In this document: one piece after another, positions 44,116-53,548 of the stretch
How the letters are laid out: every line of letters begins with the position of its first letter
Position numbering within the stretch: position 1 is the first letter of the stretch
DNA from: Cardiobacterium hominis
GTDB lineage: Bacteria > Pseudomonadota > Gammaproteobacteria > Cardiobacteriales > Cardiobacteriaceae
Reading direction: 5' to 3'
Assembly: GCF_900637305.1 (NCBI RefSeq)
Contig: NZ_LR134365.1
Location: 518,047 to 582,046, forward strand
DNA length: 64,000 nt
Made by a program: the position numbers and the translations under genes
Notes under the pieces: generated by a model
Databases searched by the model: none
The model's input: only the letters and a program-made list of their open reading frames with translations
Told to the model about the DNA's origin: nothing

Positions 44116-45909
44116 ATGACCTGCTGGCAAACCCTCGGCATCGCGCCCATCTCCGACGAAGCCGCCATCAAACAAGCCTACGCCGCGCGCATCCGCGAAC
44201 ACCGCCCCGACCGCGACCCGGAAGGCTTCCGTGCCGTCCGCGCCGCTTACGAAGAAGCGCTGCGTTTGCGCGCCTACATCCGCCCGCATCACGAAAAAAA
44301 AATGCAGCGCCGCCGTGCGGCAGAAGCCGCGCCGGATGCGGCTTCGGAAGCGATGGCCGACCAGAGCCCGCCCGCCGCAGCGGAAACACCCCATACCCCG
44401 CCCGATACCGCCTACTACGGCTATATCGCCACCCTGCCGCCGGAAATCACGGAAACCCTGCGCGAGCCGGAAAACGTCGCCTATCTTGAGCGCCCCGCGC
44501 CGCATGATTACCGCGACCGCCCTGCCGATACCCGCGAAAACCCCGCCGCGCTACTCGCCCGCCTGCAAAGCGAATGGCAGGACGCGAGCGACGACAAACT
44601 GCTCGCCATCCTGCAAGCACAAGCGGACGAAGCGGCGCTGCAACACATCGACCTGCGCAGCGACTACCTTGACGCCCTGCGCCAGCACCTTGCCAGCCGC
44701 GACCATCTGCCGCGCAGCACCATTTGGGCGGGTGAGCAGTACCAGCTGCACCACAGCCATGACGCGGAATACCGCCGCATCTATCTCGCCGCGCTGGTTG
44801 CCCTGCGCCAGCGTCCCGCCTTTGTCGCGGCGCTGGCGCCGCATTATCCCGAACTCGCCGCCTGGCTGAAGCTGTCGCGCTGGCAGCGGTTCTGCGCGCG
44901 CTGGCAGGACTGGCGGGTAGAAAGCGAACTTCCCGCACACCGCCAATGGCACGCCCTCCTTGCCAGCCTGCAAAGCGCGCTGCTTCCTTACCATCAGGCG
45001 TGGCGCCGCCACCTGCGCCTGTTCATCATGAGTGCGCTACTGCTGACTGCTGTCATCGCCATTTTCACCACGCCGAACCCGATTCCGGGCATTTTCTGGA
45101 CAATCGGACTGCTGACTAACCGCGATTGGTGGGTGCCGTCACTCGACCCCGTCCATAACGGCAAACGCCTGCTGTTCCGCGCCTGCCCGCCGCTGCGCGG
45201 CCTCGACCAAGCCTACCGCCGCTTCCCCTACTGGCTGCGGTGGCTGCTGGCAGACATTGCTGTCATCACCCTAAGCATCGACAACGACGCGACCACGCCC
45301 GTCACCATCCTTTGGCTCATCATTCGCGCCTTTTACCTCCTCTGGCAATACAAGCGGGTCATCGCCGCGCAAACGCCGCCTGCTTTTGTGCCGTCGCGCA
45401 GCCTGCTGCTATTCATTGCCCTGACCTGGCTTGCCTGCACGGCCTTCAGCCTGATACCGAACGGCGACCCCGAGCGGTTTCCTGTCGCCTTCGTTAGTAG
45501 CGTCGCGCTCTACCTGTTCTGCTGGTGGCGCGTTCCCGTCGCTCACATCACCGCACGCCGCGCCTTCCTTGACCAAGGTGCGCTCACCATTCCCGCCGCC
45601 TTCATGTTTGTGAATGGAGACGCACCGACGCTCTGGCCGCTCATCATCTGCCCGCTGCTGGCGCTAACCCTCGGCTACCATTACCGCTGCTATGCGCTGC
45701 CCCGTCTGCTGCGCCGCCTCGAACCGCTGGGGCAAACCCTCGCCCGCTTCGCCTTGCTCGCCATCCATCTGCCTAACGCCATTGGCATCGGCGCCTTCGC
45801 CTTGCGCATCTATCAAGACAGCGGCGAATGGGTGATGACTGCTTTTATCCTGCTCTGCCTGCTGCACGCTATCGCCAGCATTGAGTACCATCTGAAACAC
45901 CCTGCCTGA
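44116..45909 (+). CDS. Membrane J-domain protein (DjlB/DjlC-like), paralog 2
   Basis: The 597-residue protein shares the J domain (with the same HRPD), the linker and the next 150 residues with paralog 1, almost base for base. It then diverges into a different membrane part with about eight helices. Such a mosaic points to recent duplication or gene conversion of the front half. It starts 26 bases after paralog 1. Probable partner of an Hsp70, most likely HscC. Confidence 0.75.
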   Translation: MTCWQTLGIAPISDEAAIKQAYAARIREHRPDRDPEGFRAVRAAYEEALRLRAYIRPHHEKKMQRRRAAEAAPDAASEAMADQSPPAAAETPHTPPDTAYYGYIATLPPEITETLREPENVAYLERPAPHDYRDRPADTRENPAALLARLQSEWQDASDDKLLAILQAQADEAALQHIDLRSDYLDALRQHLASRDHLPRSTIWAGEQYQLHHSHDAEYRRIYLAALVALRQRPAFVAALAPHYPELAAWLKLSRWQRFCARWQDWRVESELPAHRQWHALLASLQSALLPYHQAWRRHLRLFIMSALLLTAVIAIFTTPNPIPGIFWTIGLLTNRDWWVPSLDPVHNGKRLLFRACPPLRGLDQAYRRFPYWLRWLLADIAVITLSIDNDATTPVTILWLIIRAFYLLWQYKRVIAAQTPPAFVPSRSLLLFIALTWLACTAFSLIPNGDPERFPVAFVSSVALYLFCWWRVPVAHITARRAFLDQGALTIPAAFMFVNGDAPTLWPLIICPLLALTLGYHYRCYALPRLLRRLEPLGQTLARFALLAIHLPNAIGIGAFALRIYQDSGEWVMTAFILLCLLHAIASIEYHLKHPA

Positions 45910-45916
45910 CCACGAA

Positions 45917-46909
45917 ATGCCCATGACCCCCACCGACTTCCTCGCCGCCCTCCTCCCCGCCCGCCTCATCCCTGGCGAAAGCGGAGCCGCCTACGCACCC
46001 GCCAACATCGCCCTCGCCAAATACTGGGGCAAACGCGACCGCGCGCTCAACCTGCCGCTAAACGGCAGCCTCTCCATCTCGCTCGGCGCGCTCGGCACAC
46101 ACACCACCGTCCGCGCCGCCGCAAACGATCGCATCACCTTAAACGGCACGGACGCCGCAGCGGACAGCACCCTGCACCGCCGCACCTTCGCCTACATCGA
46201 CCTGTGGCGGCGCGGCGCGGCGCAACCGTTACACGTGGAAACCACGAACACCATCCCCACCGCCGCCGGACTGGCCTCCAGCGCCTCCGGCTTCGCCGCC
46301 CTTGCCCGCGCGCTCGCCCGCTACTGGCAGCTCGACCTGCCAGAAGGCGACCTCTCCGCCCTTGCCCGCCTCGGCAGCGGCAGCGCGGCGCGCTCGCTCT
46401 GGCACGGCTTCGTCAAATGGGAACGCGGCACGCGCGACGACGGGCGCGACAGCATCGCCGCGCCGATTGCCAGCGACTGGCAGGAACTGCGCATCGCCCT
46501 GGTAGAAATCGACAGCGGCGCGAAAAAAACCGCGAGCGGCGACGGCATGAACCACACCACCGCCACCAGCCCGCTCTATGCCGCCTGGCCAGCGACCGCA
46601 CAAGCCGACCTCGCCGCCATTGAAGCGGCCATCCACGCGCGCGACTTCAGTGCGCTCGGCAGCGTGGCGGAGGCGAATGCGCTCGCCATGCACGCCACCA
46701 TGCTCGCCGCGCGCCCGGCGCTGTGTTACCTGCAAGCGCAAACCCTCACCACCCTGCACCGCCTGTGGCAGGCACGCGCCGAAGGGCTGGAAATTTACGC
46801 CACCATCGACGCCGGGCCGAACGTGAAAATCCTCTGCCGCGCCCGCGACGAAGCGGCGGTGCGCGCAATCTTCCCGCAGGCGCTGTGGGTCAATCCCTTC
46901 CAGTCGTGA
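45917..46909 (+). CDS. mvaD: Diphosphomevalonate decarboxylase
   Basis: The 330-residue GHMP-family protein has YAPANIALAKYWGKRD near the start, PTAAGLASSASGFAALA (ATP-binding motif), GSGSAARSL and ASGDGMNHTTATSP. This pattern is that of MvaD, which makes isopentenyl diphosphate from mevalonate diphosphate. A second ATG at 45923 may be the true start. The enzyme implies a mevalonate route, uncommon in gammaproteobacteria. No other pathway gene is in the window. Confidence 0.88.
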   Translation: MPMTPTDFLAALLPARLIPGESGAAYAPANIALAKYWGKRDRALNLPLNGSLSISLGALGTHTTVRAAANDRITLNGTDAAADSTLHRRTFAYIDLWRRGAAQPLHVETTNTIPTAAGLASSASGFAALARALARYWQLDLPEGDLSALARLGSGSAARSLWHGFVKWERGTRDDGRDSIAAPIASDWQELRIALVEIDSGAKKTASGDGMNHTTATSPLYAAWPATAQADLAAIEAAIHARDFSALGSVAEANALAMHATMLAARPALCYLQAQTLTTLHRLWQARAEGLEIYATIDAGPNVKILCRARDEAAVRAIFPQALWVNPFQS

Positions 46910-46919
46910 GCGCCTTTCC

Positions 46920-47197
46920 CTAGGGGCTGTTTACAATTCAGCGAACTAGCCCCTCTCCCTCTGGGACAAGCATTGCTCTCGTAGCGACAAGTATTGCTTG
47001 CGCAGCAAGAGAGAGGGGGTGGGGTGAGGGCTGCGAATGTGAAAATGCAGACATCTGTTCATAAACAACACCGCTCACCCCCTCCCCAACCCTCCCCCGG
47101 GCCCCATGCAAAATGCGGACGCATTTTGCATGGGTACCCGCCCGCTGCGGGCTTCACCCTGCGGGGGAGGGGGACTCAAATTGCAAATAGTCCCTAA
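46920..47197. mobile_element. Composite intergenic element (MITE-like) with inverted ends
   Basis: The gap of 375 bases between mvaD and the next gene holds TAGGGGCTGTTTACAATTCA on the left and TTGCAAATAGTCCCTA on the right, imperfect inverted ends. Inside are the GACAAGCATTGCTCTCGTAG module, C-rich blocks, and the palindrome ATGCAAAATGCGGACGCATT (47105 onward). No gene of its own is credible. Confidence 0.65.
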
Positions 47198-47284
47198 CGA
47201 AAACCCACGCACCATCCGCCCCCGCCCCGCTATAATCTCCGGCAAAACCACAACGAACCACAATAAACCACAGCCGGAGCCCCC

Positions 47285-48379
47285 ATGCAGCGAAACGCCT
47301 CCGCCCTCCCCTTCCTCCTCGCTCTTGCCATCACTCGCGCGCACGGTGAAGCCCTCTTTACCGACCCCGTCGCCACAAACAGCGCTAACGCGCCGCTCAT
47401 CTGGCTGAACCGGGAAACCACCGCGGCGACCACCCTTACCCTCACCCGCGAACCGGATGGCGGCGACACCATTGCCGTCATCCCGGCCGGCGGCAGCATC
47501 ACCGCGCTCATGCGCGACGCCGACGGCCACACCCTCGCAAAAACCCCCTTCGGCATCACCGGCTGGGCGCAGGCACAGGCGGGCGAAGACAGCGGCGAAA
47601 CCTTCCCCGCGCTGGCGCTGCGCCACGACGACACGCTCAACATCGACCTCTACTACCACCCCCAACTCGGCAAACCGCAGAACAACCACTACTACTACAA
47701 CGAAGCCGAGCCGGACACCCCCTCGCCCGGCCTGCCGCCCGACCCAGCGGCGGACGAACCGGCGCCGCATTACACCACCTACGATCGCCTGCTCGAAACC
47801 GCACTCAAAGCGGACGGCGCGCGCTACCACATCGACTGCTCAGCCGGCGCCAGCGGCGATTACCACTGCCTGTTCCTGAATGCCGCACAAGGCAAAATCC
47901 GCCGCACCAACGTCGCCGGATTGCCCGGACAAACCTTCTACATACCCGGCAACGGCGCCATCTACAGCGACACGGACGACAGCAACAGCCGCTACTACCG
48001 CGTCCGGCAAAAATGGACACTACACAACGGCGAAATTCAGGAAAACGAACAGCCTTACCACTACCTCGGCCTTGCCAGCCAATACCGCGGCATCCTCAAA
48101 GCCGACAGCGGCGCACACGACCGCAAAACCCCGCTGCGCCTGCTGGAGCGCATCGGCGGCAAAAAAACCGTGGCAAAAATCGCAGCGGGCGAGCCGCTGC
48201 GTATTCTCCTCGCAGACCCGAACCAGCCTTGTGCCAAAGACGCACAACTGGGCGACAGCGACCTTTGCGCCGACCTGTGGCTGCTCATCCAAAACAAAGA
48301 CGGCAAAACCGGTTGGGCGAAAATCAACTACCAGCGCGACACCCCCGACCTTGAAGGACTGCACCCCTTGGCAGAATAG
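47285..48379 (+). CDS. Exported protein of unknown function with SH3-like C-terminus
   Basis: The 364-residue protein has a signal peptide (FLLALAITRAHG) and a first domain of about 110 residues with beta pattern. A Pro-rich linker follows (near 140-158), then a middle part, and a C-terminal stretch (about 285-355) with LRIL and KTGWAKINY that resembles a bacterial SH3 domain. Cysteine pairs in the mature part suggest disulfides. A -10 box TATAAT lies at 47231-47236. No family is recognised; cell-wall or periplasmic binding is possible. Confidence 0.65.
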   Translation: MQRNASALPFLLALAITRAHGEALFTDPVATNSANAPLIWLNRETTAATTLTLTREPDGGDTIAVIPAGGSITALMRDADGHTLAKTPFGITGWAQAQAGEDSGETFPALALRHDDTLNIDLYYHPQLGKPQNNHYYYNEAEPDTPSPGLPPDPAADEPAPHYTTYDRLLETALKADGARYHIDCSAGASGDYHCLFLNAAQGKIRRTNVAGLPGQTFYIPGNGAIYSDTDDSNSRYYRVRQKWTLHNGEIQENEQPYHYLGLASQYRGILKADSGAHDRKTPLRLLERIGGKKTVAKIAAGEPLRILLADPNQPCAKDAQLGDSDLCADLWLLIQNKDGKTGWAKINYQRDTPDLEGLHPLAE

Positions 48380-48527
48380 CGCTATCGCAGAAGGCATCCG
48401 TCGCACACATCACCAAGCTATCTGCGGGAAACGGCATTTGAACCGCCTCTAAAACCGTGGGAGATAACGATACAGACATATCTGTCCGCTATAATGCGAA
48501 GAATTTGCAACAACCCGCGAGGCTCAA

Positions 48528-49349
48528 ATGACCGCAAAAATCACCCCGGACATGACCGTCCTCTCCGAAACCCTGCTCATCCCGCTCTGGGCAAAAGCCG
48601 TCGAACAAGAGCGCGAGGAGCGCCTGCTCACCGACCCCGAAGCGCCGCGGATGCTGGCGCAAATCGACTACGACTTCAGCAAATTCAAAAACATCGTCAT
48701 GTCGCAAGTTGGCTGCTGTGGCCGTGCGCAAATCTTTGACAACGAAGCACGAAAATTCATCGCCGCCCATCCCGACGCCGTCGTCGTCCAGCTGGGTGCC
48801 GGGCTGGATGCACGATTCGAGCGCCTTGGCCGTCCCCAAATCACCGCCTGGTACGACCTTGACCTGCCGGAAGTCATCACCCTGCGCCGCCAGCTTTTGC
48901 CGGAAAGCACAAACCACTACTTCGCCATTTCCCTGTTTGACGAAAGCTGGATGCAAACCGTCGCCGCCCACGGCAAGCCGGTGCTGCTGCTGTGCGAAGG
49001 CGTGCTGATGTACTTCGATACCGATACCGTCAAGGACTGGCTGGCCACCCTTGCCCGCCACCTGCCGCAGGCAACGCTGGTGTTTGACATCGTGCCGCCC
49101 GTCCTCGTCGGCAAGGCAAAACGGCACGACGCCCTCGGCAAAATGGGCAAAGAAGCGCCGGAATTCAAATGGTCGCTCAAAGATAACCGCGAACTGGAAC
49201 AATGGCTGCCGGGGCTGAAGCTGGAAGCAGAAACCGAGCTAAGCCGCGTTTGTGGCCATCGCTACCTGCTCATCGCCCGCCTGATTTATGCGACCAAATG
49301 GGGACGGCGCAAGATGGATCAGCATATTGTGCGCGTGCGGCTACCTTGA
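48528..49349 (+). CDS. SAM-dependent methyltransferase of the LCM/TcmP type
   Basis: The 273-residue protein has VVQLGAGLDARFERLG (SAM motif I of the leucine carboxyl methyltransferase family), WYDLDLPEVI and LLCEGVLMYF. Members methylate carboxyl or hydroxyl groups of small molecules or proteins; the substrate cannot be told. A -10 box TATAAT stands at 48488-48493. A stem-loop (49359-49392) ends the unit. Confidence 0.8.
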   Translation: MTAKITPDMTVLSETLLIPLWAKAVEQEREERLLTDPEAPRMLAQIDYDFSKFKNIVMSQVGCCGRAQIFDNEARKFIAAHPDAVVVQLGAGLDARFERLGRPQITAWYDLDLPEVITLRRQLLPESTNHYFAISLFDESWMQTVAAHGKPVLLLCEGVLMYFDTDTVKDWLATLARHLPQATLVFDIVPPVLVGKAKRHDALGKMGKEAPEFKWSLKDNRELEQWLPGLKLEAETELSRVCGHRYLLIARLIYATKWGRRKMDQHIVRVRLP

Positions 49350-49358
49350 ATGACGGTC

Positions 49359-49392
49359 CAATAAAAACGCAGCCTTGGCCATGTTTTTATTG
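49359..49392 (+). terminator. Stem-loop behind the methyltransferase gene
   Basis: CAATAAAAAC at 49359 pairs with GTTTTTATTG ending at 49392, with a T-run inside the right arm. It may end the methyltransferase message before the nuclease gene. Confidence 0.45.
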
Positions 49393-49436
49393 TGGAATAA
49401 ATGTATAATTAAGAATAATTGAAATCAGGAGAGCCT

Positions 49437-50441
49437 ATGGGAGTCTATCGTTGCAATAAATGCGGTACTGTTGCTGAACATAATTATATGGCGGGAATGG
49501 ATCCCGTCGCTTGCAAACAATGCGGTAATATGGTTGCGGTTTATGATACGCCATTCTTTGTACAGAAATTGTTGGAACGTTATATGGCGACTGTGCGAGA
49601 ATTGAAAGCCTTGCAAGCTGTGGAGGCGGAACAGGAACAATCAGATTCCCCGGAAGTCAATCATGAACATGGAGGCTGGCTGGAAGAAGATATTCATAAT
49701 TCCACTGCGCTCGCCAATGCTGAACAGCATAAACCGATTGCCAATTGGCTGGCGGCACAAAACGCCAAGGCCGTATTTGATTATAGCGCGGTTGACATGA
49801 GTGGCTATTTTGATGAAGCGGCGCAATCTTTGGGTGAACACTATGCCTTAACGGAAGACCTGTTAGGCAAGATCAACTGGTCATACCGCAAAAAGCATAC
49901 GGGATTAAATGTAGACTTGGGGAAAATGTCGCAAAAAGACGGGCAAGCGCTAAATCAGTTGTGTCGGCAATTTTACAGTCACACTTTGTTTGCAGGCTAT
50001 TTCTATCAGAAACAAGATAAAGTGATCCGTCTGAAATTGCAGCGCGCCAGTAAAATTGAAAATTTCTTTTCCGGCGCCTGGCTAGAATGGTTTGCGCTAA
50101 ATATATTGCTGCAACAGGCACAGGAGAAGGGGAAAAATTATTCTTTTTCCTGTGCGCGCAATGTGAAACTTGAATTCGCTAATGAAGACGTGCACGAGCT
50201 GGATGTTGTCTGGTTGTCCCAGAGAAAAACGCCTGTGATTGTAGAGTGTAAGTCGGGCGAATTTAGACGCGATATTGAAAAATATATTCGGCTGCGTAAA
50301 CGGCTGAATGTTTCTGCCAGTCATTTTATTATTTTGGCAACAGATATAGAAGATATGGATAGCGTTGCCATGAGTAGCATGTATGAGTTGACCTTTTTGA
50401 ATATCAAAGGATTTGGCGAATATATTGCGCGCCTGCTGTGA
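49437..50441 (+). CDS. Zinc-ribbon protein with a Card1/Can2-like PD-(D/E)XK nuclease domain
   Basis: The 334-residue protein starts with a zinc ribbon (CNKCG at about 5-9 and CKQCG near 27-31). A helical middle (about 40-200) follows, then a C-terminal nuclease-like domain. There, FSGAWLEWFAL, DVHELDVVW (Asp) and VIVECKSG (Glu-x-Lys) match the DUF1887/Card1-Can2 nuclease core in order and spacing. The usual CARF ligand domain is missing; the zinc ribbon stands in its place. AGGAG lies five bases before the ATG at 49437, and TATAAT at 49404-49409 may be the -10 box. The gene is clearly poorer in GC than both neighbours and stands alone. A defence role is inferred. Confidence 0.7.
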   Translation: MGVYRCNKCGTVAEHNYMAGMDPVACKQCGNMVAVYDTPFFVQKLLERYMATVRELKALQAVEAEQEQSDSPEVNHEHGGWLEEDIHNSTALANAEQHKPIANWLAAQNAKAVFDYSAVDMSGYFDEAAQSLGEHYALTEDLLGKINWSYRKKHTGLNVDLGKMSQKDGQALNQLCRQFYSHTLFAGYFYQKQDKVIRLKLQRASKIENFFSGAWLEWFALNILLQQAQEKGKNYSFSCARNVKLEFANEDVHELDVVWLSQRKTPVIVECKSGEFRRDIEKYIRLRKRLNVSASHFIILATDIEDMDSVAMSSMYELTFLNIKGFGEYIARLL

Positions 50442-50446
50442 GAGGC

Positions 50447-50610
50447 AAATATAGCGATACTCATAAAGTCTCATATAAGCTACGCCGCCGAAGGCAGGTG
50501 TAGGGTGGGTCTTGACCCACCTTAACGGAACATTCAAGTTTAGCGGTGGGGCAAGCCCCACCCTACAGTAATGGTTTTACATACAGGGTAGCGGGGTTGG
50601 TGTATGTAAA
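50447..50610. repeat. Cluster of short intergenic repeats
   Basis: Three units follow each other: AAATATAGCGATAC (50447-50460), as behind dnaA; an inverted pair GTAGGGTGGGTCTTGACCCACC ... GTGGGGCAAGCCCCACCCTACA (50500-50567); and the hairpin TTTACATAC ... GTATGTAAA (50576-50610), as at 28201. Confidence 0.6.
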
Positions 50611-50617
50611 TGTAAAT

Positions 50618-50647
50618 AAAGGTGCGCCGGAGCGTACCTTTTTTGTT
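50618..50647. terminator. Terminator of gyrA (bidirectional)
   Basis: AAGGTGCGC and GCGTACCTT form a stem around CGGA with T-rich sequence on both outer sides. It lies 15 bases behind the gyrA stop (minus strand). Confidence 0.7.
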
Positions 50648-50661
50648 TATGGGAAAGGCAC

Positions 50662-53241
50662 TTATTCTTCGCCGCTTTCTTCTGTCATGCCTTCATCGCC
50701 TTCGCTGTCTTCACTCTCGGCGACGATTTTGGCGACGGCAATGAGTTTTTCGCTGTCCGTGGTGCGGATGAGGCGCACGCCCTGGGTGTTGCGGCCGCTG
50801 GTCGAGATTTCGGCAACGCGGGTGCGTACCAGGGTGCCGTTGTCGGTAACGAGCATGATGTGTTCGTCTTCCAGGACTTGTACGGCGCAGACCGCCTGGC
50901 CATTGCGCGCGCTGCACGCAATGGAGATGACGCCTTTGGTGCCGCGTCCTTTTTGCGGGTAGTCGGCGACCGGGGTGCGTTTGCCGTAGCCGTTTTCGGT
51001 GATGGTGAGGATGTCGCCCTGTTCTTCGACGACGCAGAGGGCGATGACGCGCTGGCCGTCGTCCAGGTTCATGCCGCGCACGCCGGTGGAGTCGCGTCCC
51101 ATGCTGCGTACGCTGTTTTCGTTGAAGCGCACGGCTTTGCCGGCGTCGGAGAAGAGCATGATGTCGCGGCTGCCGTCGGTGCGGGCGACGTCCACCAGTT
51201 CGTCGTCTTCGCGCAGGTTGATGGCGATGATGCCGATGCTGCGCGGGCGCGAGTATTCGGAGAGCGGGGTTTTTTTCACCGTGCCGCTTTTGGTGGCAAA
51301 GATGAGGTATTGGTCTTCGGGGTAGTCGCGCGTGGTGAGCACGGCGTTCAGGCGTTCGCCCGGCTCAAACGGCAAGAGGTTCACCATCGGCTTGCCCTTG
51401 GCGTTGCGCCCCGCCTGCGGCAGTTCGTAGACTTTCAGCCAGTAGACTTTGCCGCGGTTGGTGAAGCAGAGCATGGTGTCGTGGGTGTTGGCGACGATGA
51501 GTTGTTCGACGAAGTCTTCGTCTTTGACCGCGGTCGCCGATTTGCCTTTGCCGCCACGGCGCTGCGCTTCGTAGTCGGCGAGCGGCTGCGCCTTGATGTA
51601 GCCTTCGTGCGAGAGGGTGATGACGCGGTCTTCTTCGGCGATGAGGTCTTCAAGCGAGAGGTTCAGGTGGGTATCGAGGATTTGGGTGCGGCGCACGTCG
51701 TTGAACTGGTTTTTGATGTCGAGCAGTTCTTCTTTGATGACGGCGAGCAGGCGCTCCGGTACTTGCAGGATTTCGAGCAGGGCTTCGATTTCGTGGATGA
51801 TTTCCTGGAATTCTTGGATGATTTTGTCTTGTTCGAGGCCGGTCAGGCGGTGCAGGCGCAGGTCGAGGATGGCTTGTGCCTGTTCGGGCGAGAGGTGGTA
51901 GGCGTCGCCGCGCATGCCGTATTGTTTGCCGAGGCCGTCCGGGCGCGAGTTTTCGGCTCCGGCGCGGGCGAGCATGTCCACTACTTGTCCCGGCGTCCAG
52001 CCGCGCGCCAGCAACGCTTCTTTGGCTTCTGCCGGGCCGGCGGAGGCGCGGATGAGTTCGATGATTTCGTCTATGTTGGCAAGGGCAATGGCGAGGCCTT
52101 CCAGGATGTGCGCCCGTTCGCGTGCCTTGCGCAGTTCATAGATGCTGCGGCGGGTGACGACTTCGCGGCGGTGCGCGATGAAGACTTGCAGCGCTTCTTT
52201 GAGCGACAAGAGGCGCGGCTGGCCGCCGACCAGCGCCATCATGTTGATGCCGAAGACGATTTGTAGCTGGGTGAGCTGGAAGAGGTTGTTCAGGATGACT
52301 TCGGCAACTTCACCACGGCGCAGTTCGATGACCATGCGGATGCCGTCTTTGTCCGATTCGTCGCGCAGCGCGGTGATGCCGTCGATTTTTTTTTCTTTGA
52401 CGAGCTCGGCGATTTTACCGAGCAGGTTGGCTTTATTGACTTGGTAGGGCAGTTCGTCCACGACGATGGTTTGTTTGCCGTTGCTGTCGTCGGTCTCGAT
52501 ATGGGTTTTGGCGCGGATGTAGATGCGGCCGCGTCCGGTTTCGTAGGCTTCGCGGATGCCCTTGGCGCCGTTTATCAGCGCGCCGGTGGGGAAATCCGGC
52601 CCCGGCAGGTAGCGCATCAGGGCGCTGGTGTCGGCGTCGGGGTGGTCAAGCAGGTGCAGGCAGGCGTCCAGCGTTTCGCCGAGGTTGTGCGGCGGTACGT
52701 TGGTCGCCATGCCGACGGCAATGCCGGAGCTGCCATTGACAAGCAGGTTCGGTACGCGCGTGGGTAATACAGTCGGCTCTTGCTGGCTGCCGTCGTAGTT
52801 CGGCGCGAAATCAACGGTTTCTTTTTCAATGTCTGTCAGCAGGCTGTGCGCGATTTTCGCCATGCGCGCTTCGGTGTAGCGGTAAGCGGCAGGCGGGTCG
52901 CCGTCAAGCGAGCCGAAGTTGCCCTGGCCGTCCACCAGCGGATAGCGCAGCGAGAAAGGCTGCGCCATGCGCACCAGGGTGTCGTAAATGGCGCTGTCGC
53001 CGTGCGGGTGGTATTTCCCCATGACGTCGCCGACGATGGTCGCGGATTTCACATATTTCTTGTTCCAGGCATTGCCCTGTTTGTGCATGGAAAACAGCAC
53101 GCGGCGATGTACCGGCTTCAGGCCGTCGCGCGCGTCCGGCAAGGCACGGCCGACAATCACGCTCATCGCGTAATCAAGATACGAACTGCGCATCTCGTCT
53201 TCCAAGCGAACCGGCAACACTTCTTTGGCAAAATCACTCAT
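50662..53241 (-). CDS. gyrA: DNA gyrase subunit A
   Basis: The 859-residue protein starts with [18 protein letters not shown]. The numbering agrees with E. coli: catalytic Tyr122 in [10 protein letters not shown], and Ser83 and Asp87 in [10 protein letters not shown], so no quinolone-resistance change at these two sites. The C-terminal wheel domain carries the GyrA box (QRRGGKGKS). The tail is strongly acidic. The start at 53239-53241 is the only one that gives the family N-terminus; longer frames upstream are not needed. Confidence 0.97.
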   Translation of the reverse strand: MSDFAKEVLPVRLEDEMRSSYLDYAMSVIVGRALPDARDGLKPVHRRVLFSMHKQGNAWNKKYVKSATIVGDVMGKYHPHGDSAIYDTLVRMAQPFSLRYPLVDGQGNFGSLDGDPPAAYRYTEARMAKIAHSLLTDIEKETVDFAPNYDGSQQEPTVLPTRVPNLLVNGSSGIAVGMATNVPPHNLGETLDACLHLLDHPDADTSALMRYLPGPDFPTGALINGAKGIREAYETGRGRIYIRAKTHIETDDSNGKQTIVVDELPYQVNKANLLGKIAELVKEKKIDGITALRDESDKDGIRMVIELRRGEVAEVILNNLFQLTQLQIVFGINMMALVGGQPRLLSLKEALQVFIAHRREVVTRRSIYELRKARERAHILEGLAIALANIDEIIELIRASAGPAEAKEALLARGWTPGQVVDMLARAGAENSRPDGLGKQYGMRGDAYHLSPEQAQAILDLRLHRLTGLEQDKIIQEFQEIIHEIEALLEILQVPERLLAVIKEELLDIKNQFNDVRRTQILDTHLNLSLEDLIAEEDRVITLSHEGYIKAQPLADYEAQRRGGKGKSATAVKDEDFVEQLIVANTHDTMLCFTNRGKVYWLKVYELPQAGRNAKGKPMVNLLPFEPGERLNAVLTTRDYPEDQYLIFATKSGTVKKTPLSEYSRPRSIGIIAINLREDDELVDVARTDGSRDIMLFSDAGKAVRFNENSVRSMGRDSTGVRGMNLDDGQRVIALCVVEEQGDILTITENGYGKRTPVADYPQKGRGTKGVISIACSARNGQAVCAVQVLEDEHIMLVTDNGTLVRTRVAEISTSGRNTQGVRLIRTTDSEKLIAVAKIVAESEDSEGDEGMTEESGEE

Positions 53242-53402
53242 TGTTTTCAACCTTATAACGTGAAAAAACCGCCTGACGCGGCAAACGGGAGCTATGGTAT
53301 CACGAATGGGCAACCCTCGCTGCGCCATCCCGCCGCGGGCACTTTTCGTATCATTTTTGCAACAGAATCGGGCCCGCATGTGTCACTTCAGCGCTTTTTC
53401 CT

Positions 53403-53431
53403 TTGCATTTTTGCAACAAAACACTTATGAT
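53403..53431 (+). promoter_or_regulatory. Promoter of the OmpA-family gene
   Basis: TTGCAT (53403-53408) and TATGAT (53426-53431) are 17 bases apart, in a 307-base gene-free gap between gyrA and the OmpA-like gene. The untranslated leader would be about 110 bases long and contains the pair GGACGG ... CCGTCC near 53487-53500. GGGAGAAG precedes the start codon. Confidence 0.6.
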
Positions 53432-53548
53432 TGCGCGCGGATGGGTATCTCTTGCCTGTTCGTGGGCACGGGTGCCGTCAATCTTGGACGGACAACCGTC
53501 CACCAGTCTTAACAATAAACTTGCAAGTTTTGTTATTGGGAGAAGTAT

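Noticed and set aside
49437..50441. Type III CRISPR accessory gene
   Set aside because: No array, Cas gene or CARF domain is present; only the nuclease core resembles Card1/Can2.
50860..52266. A 468-codon plus-strand open frame opposite gyrA
   Set aside because: gyrA is certain, and the antisense frame shows only Val/Phe/Ala/Asp-rich shadow sequence.
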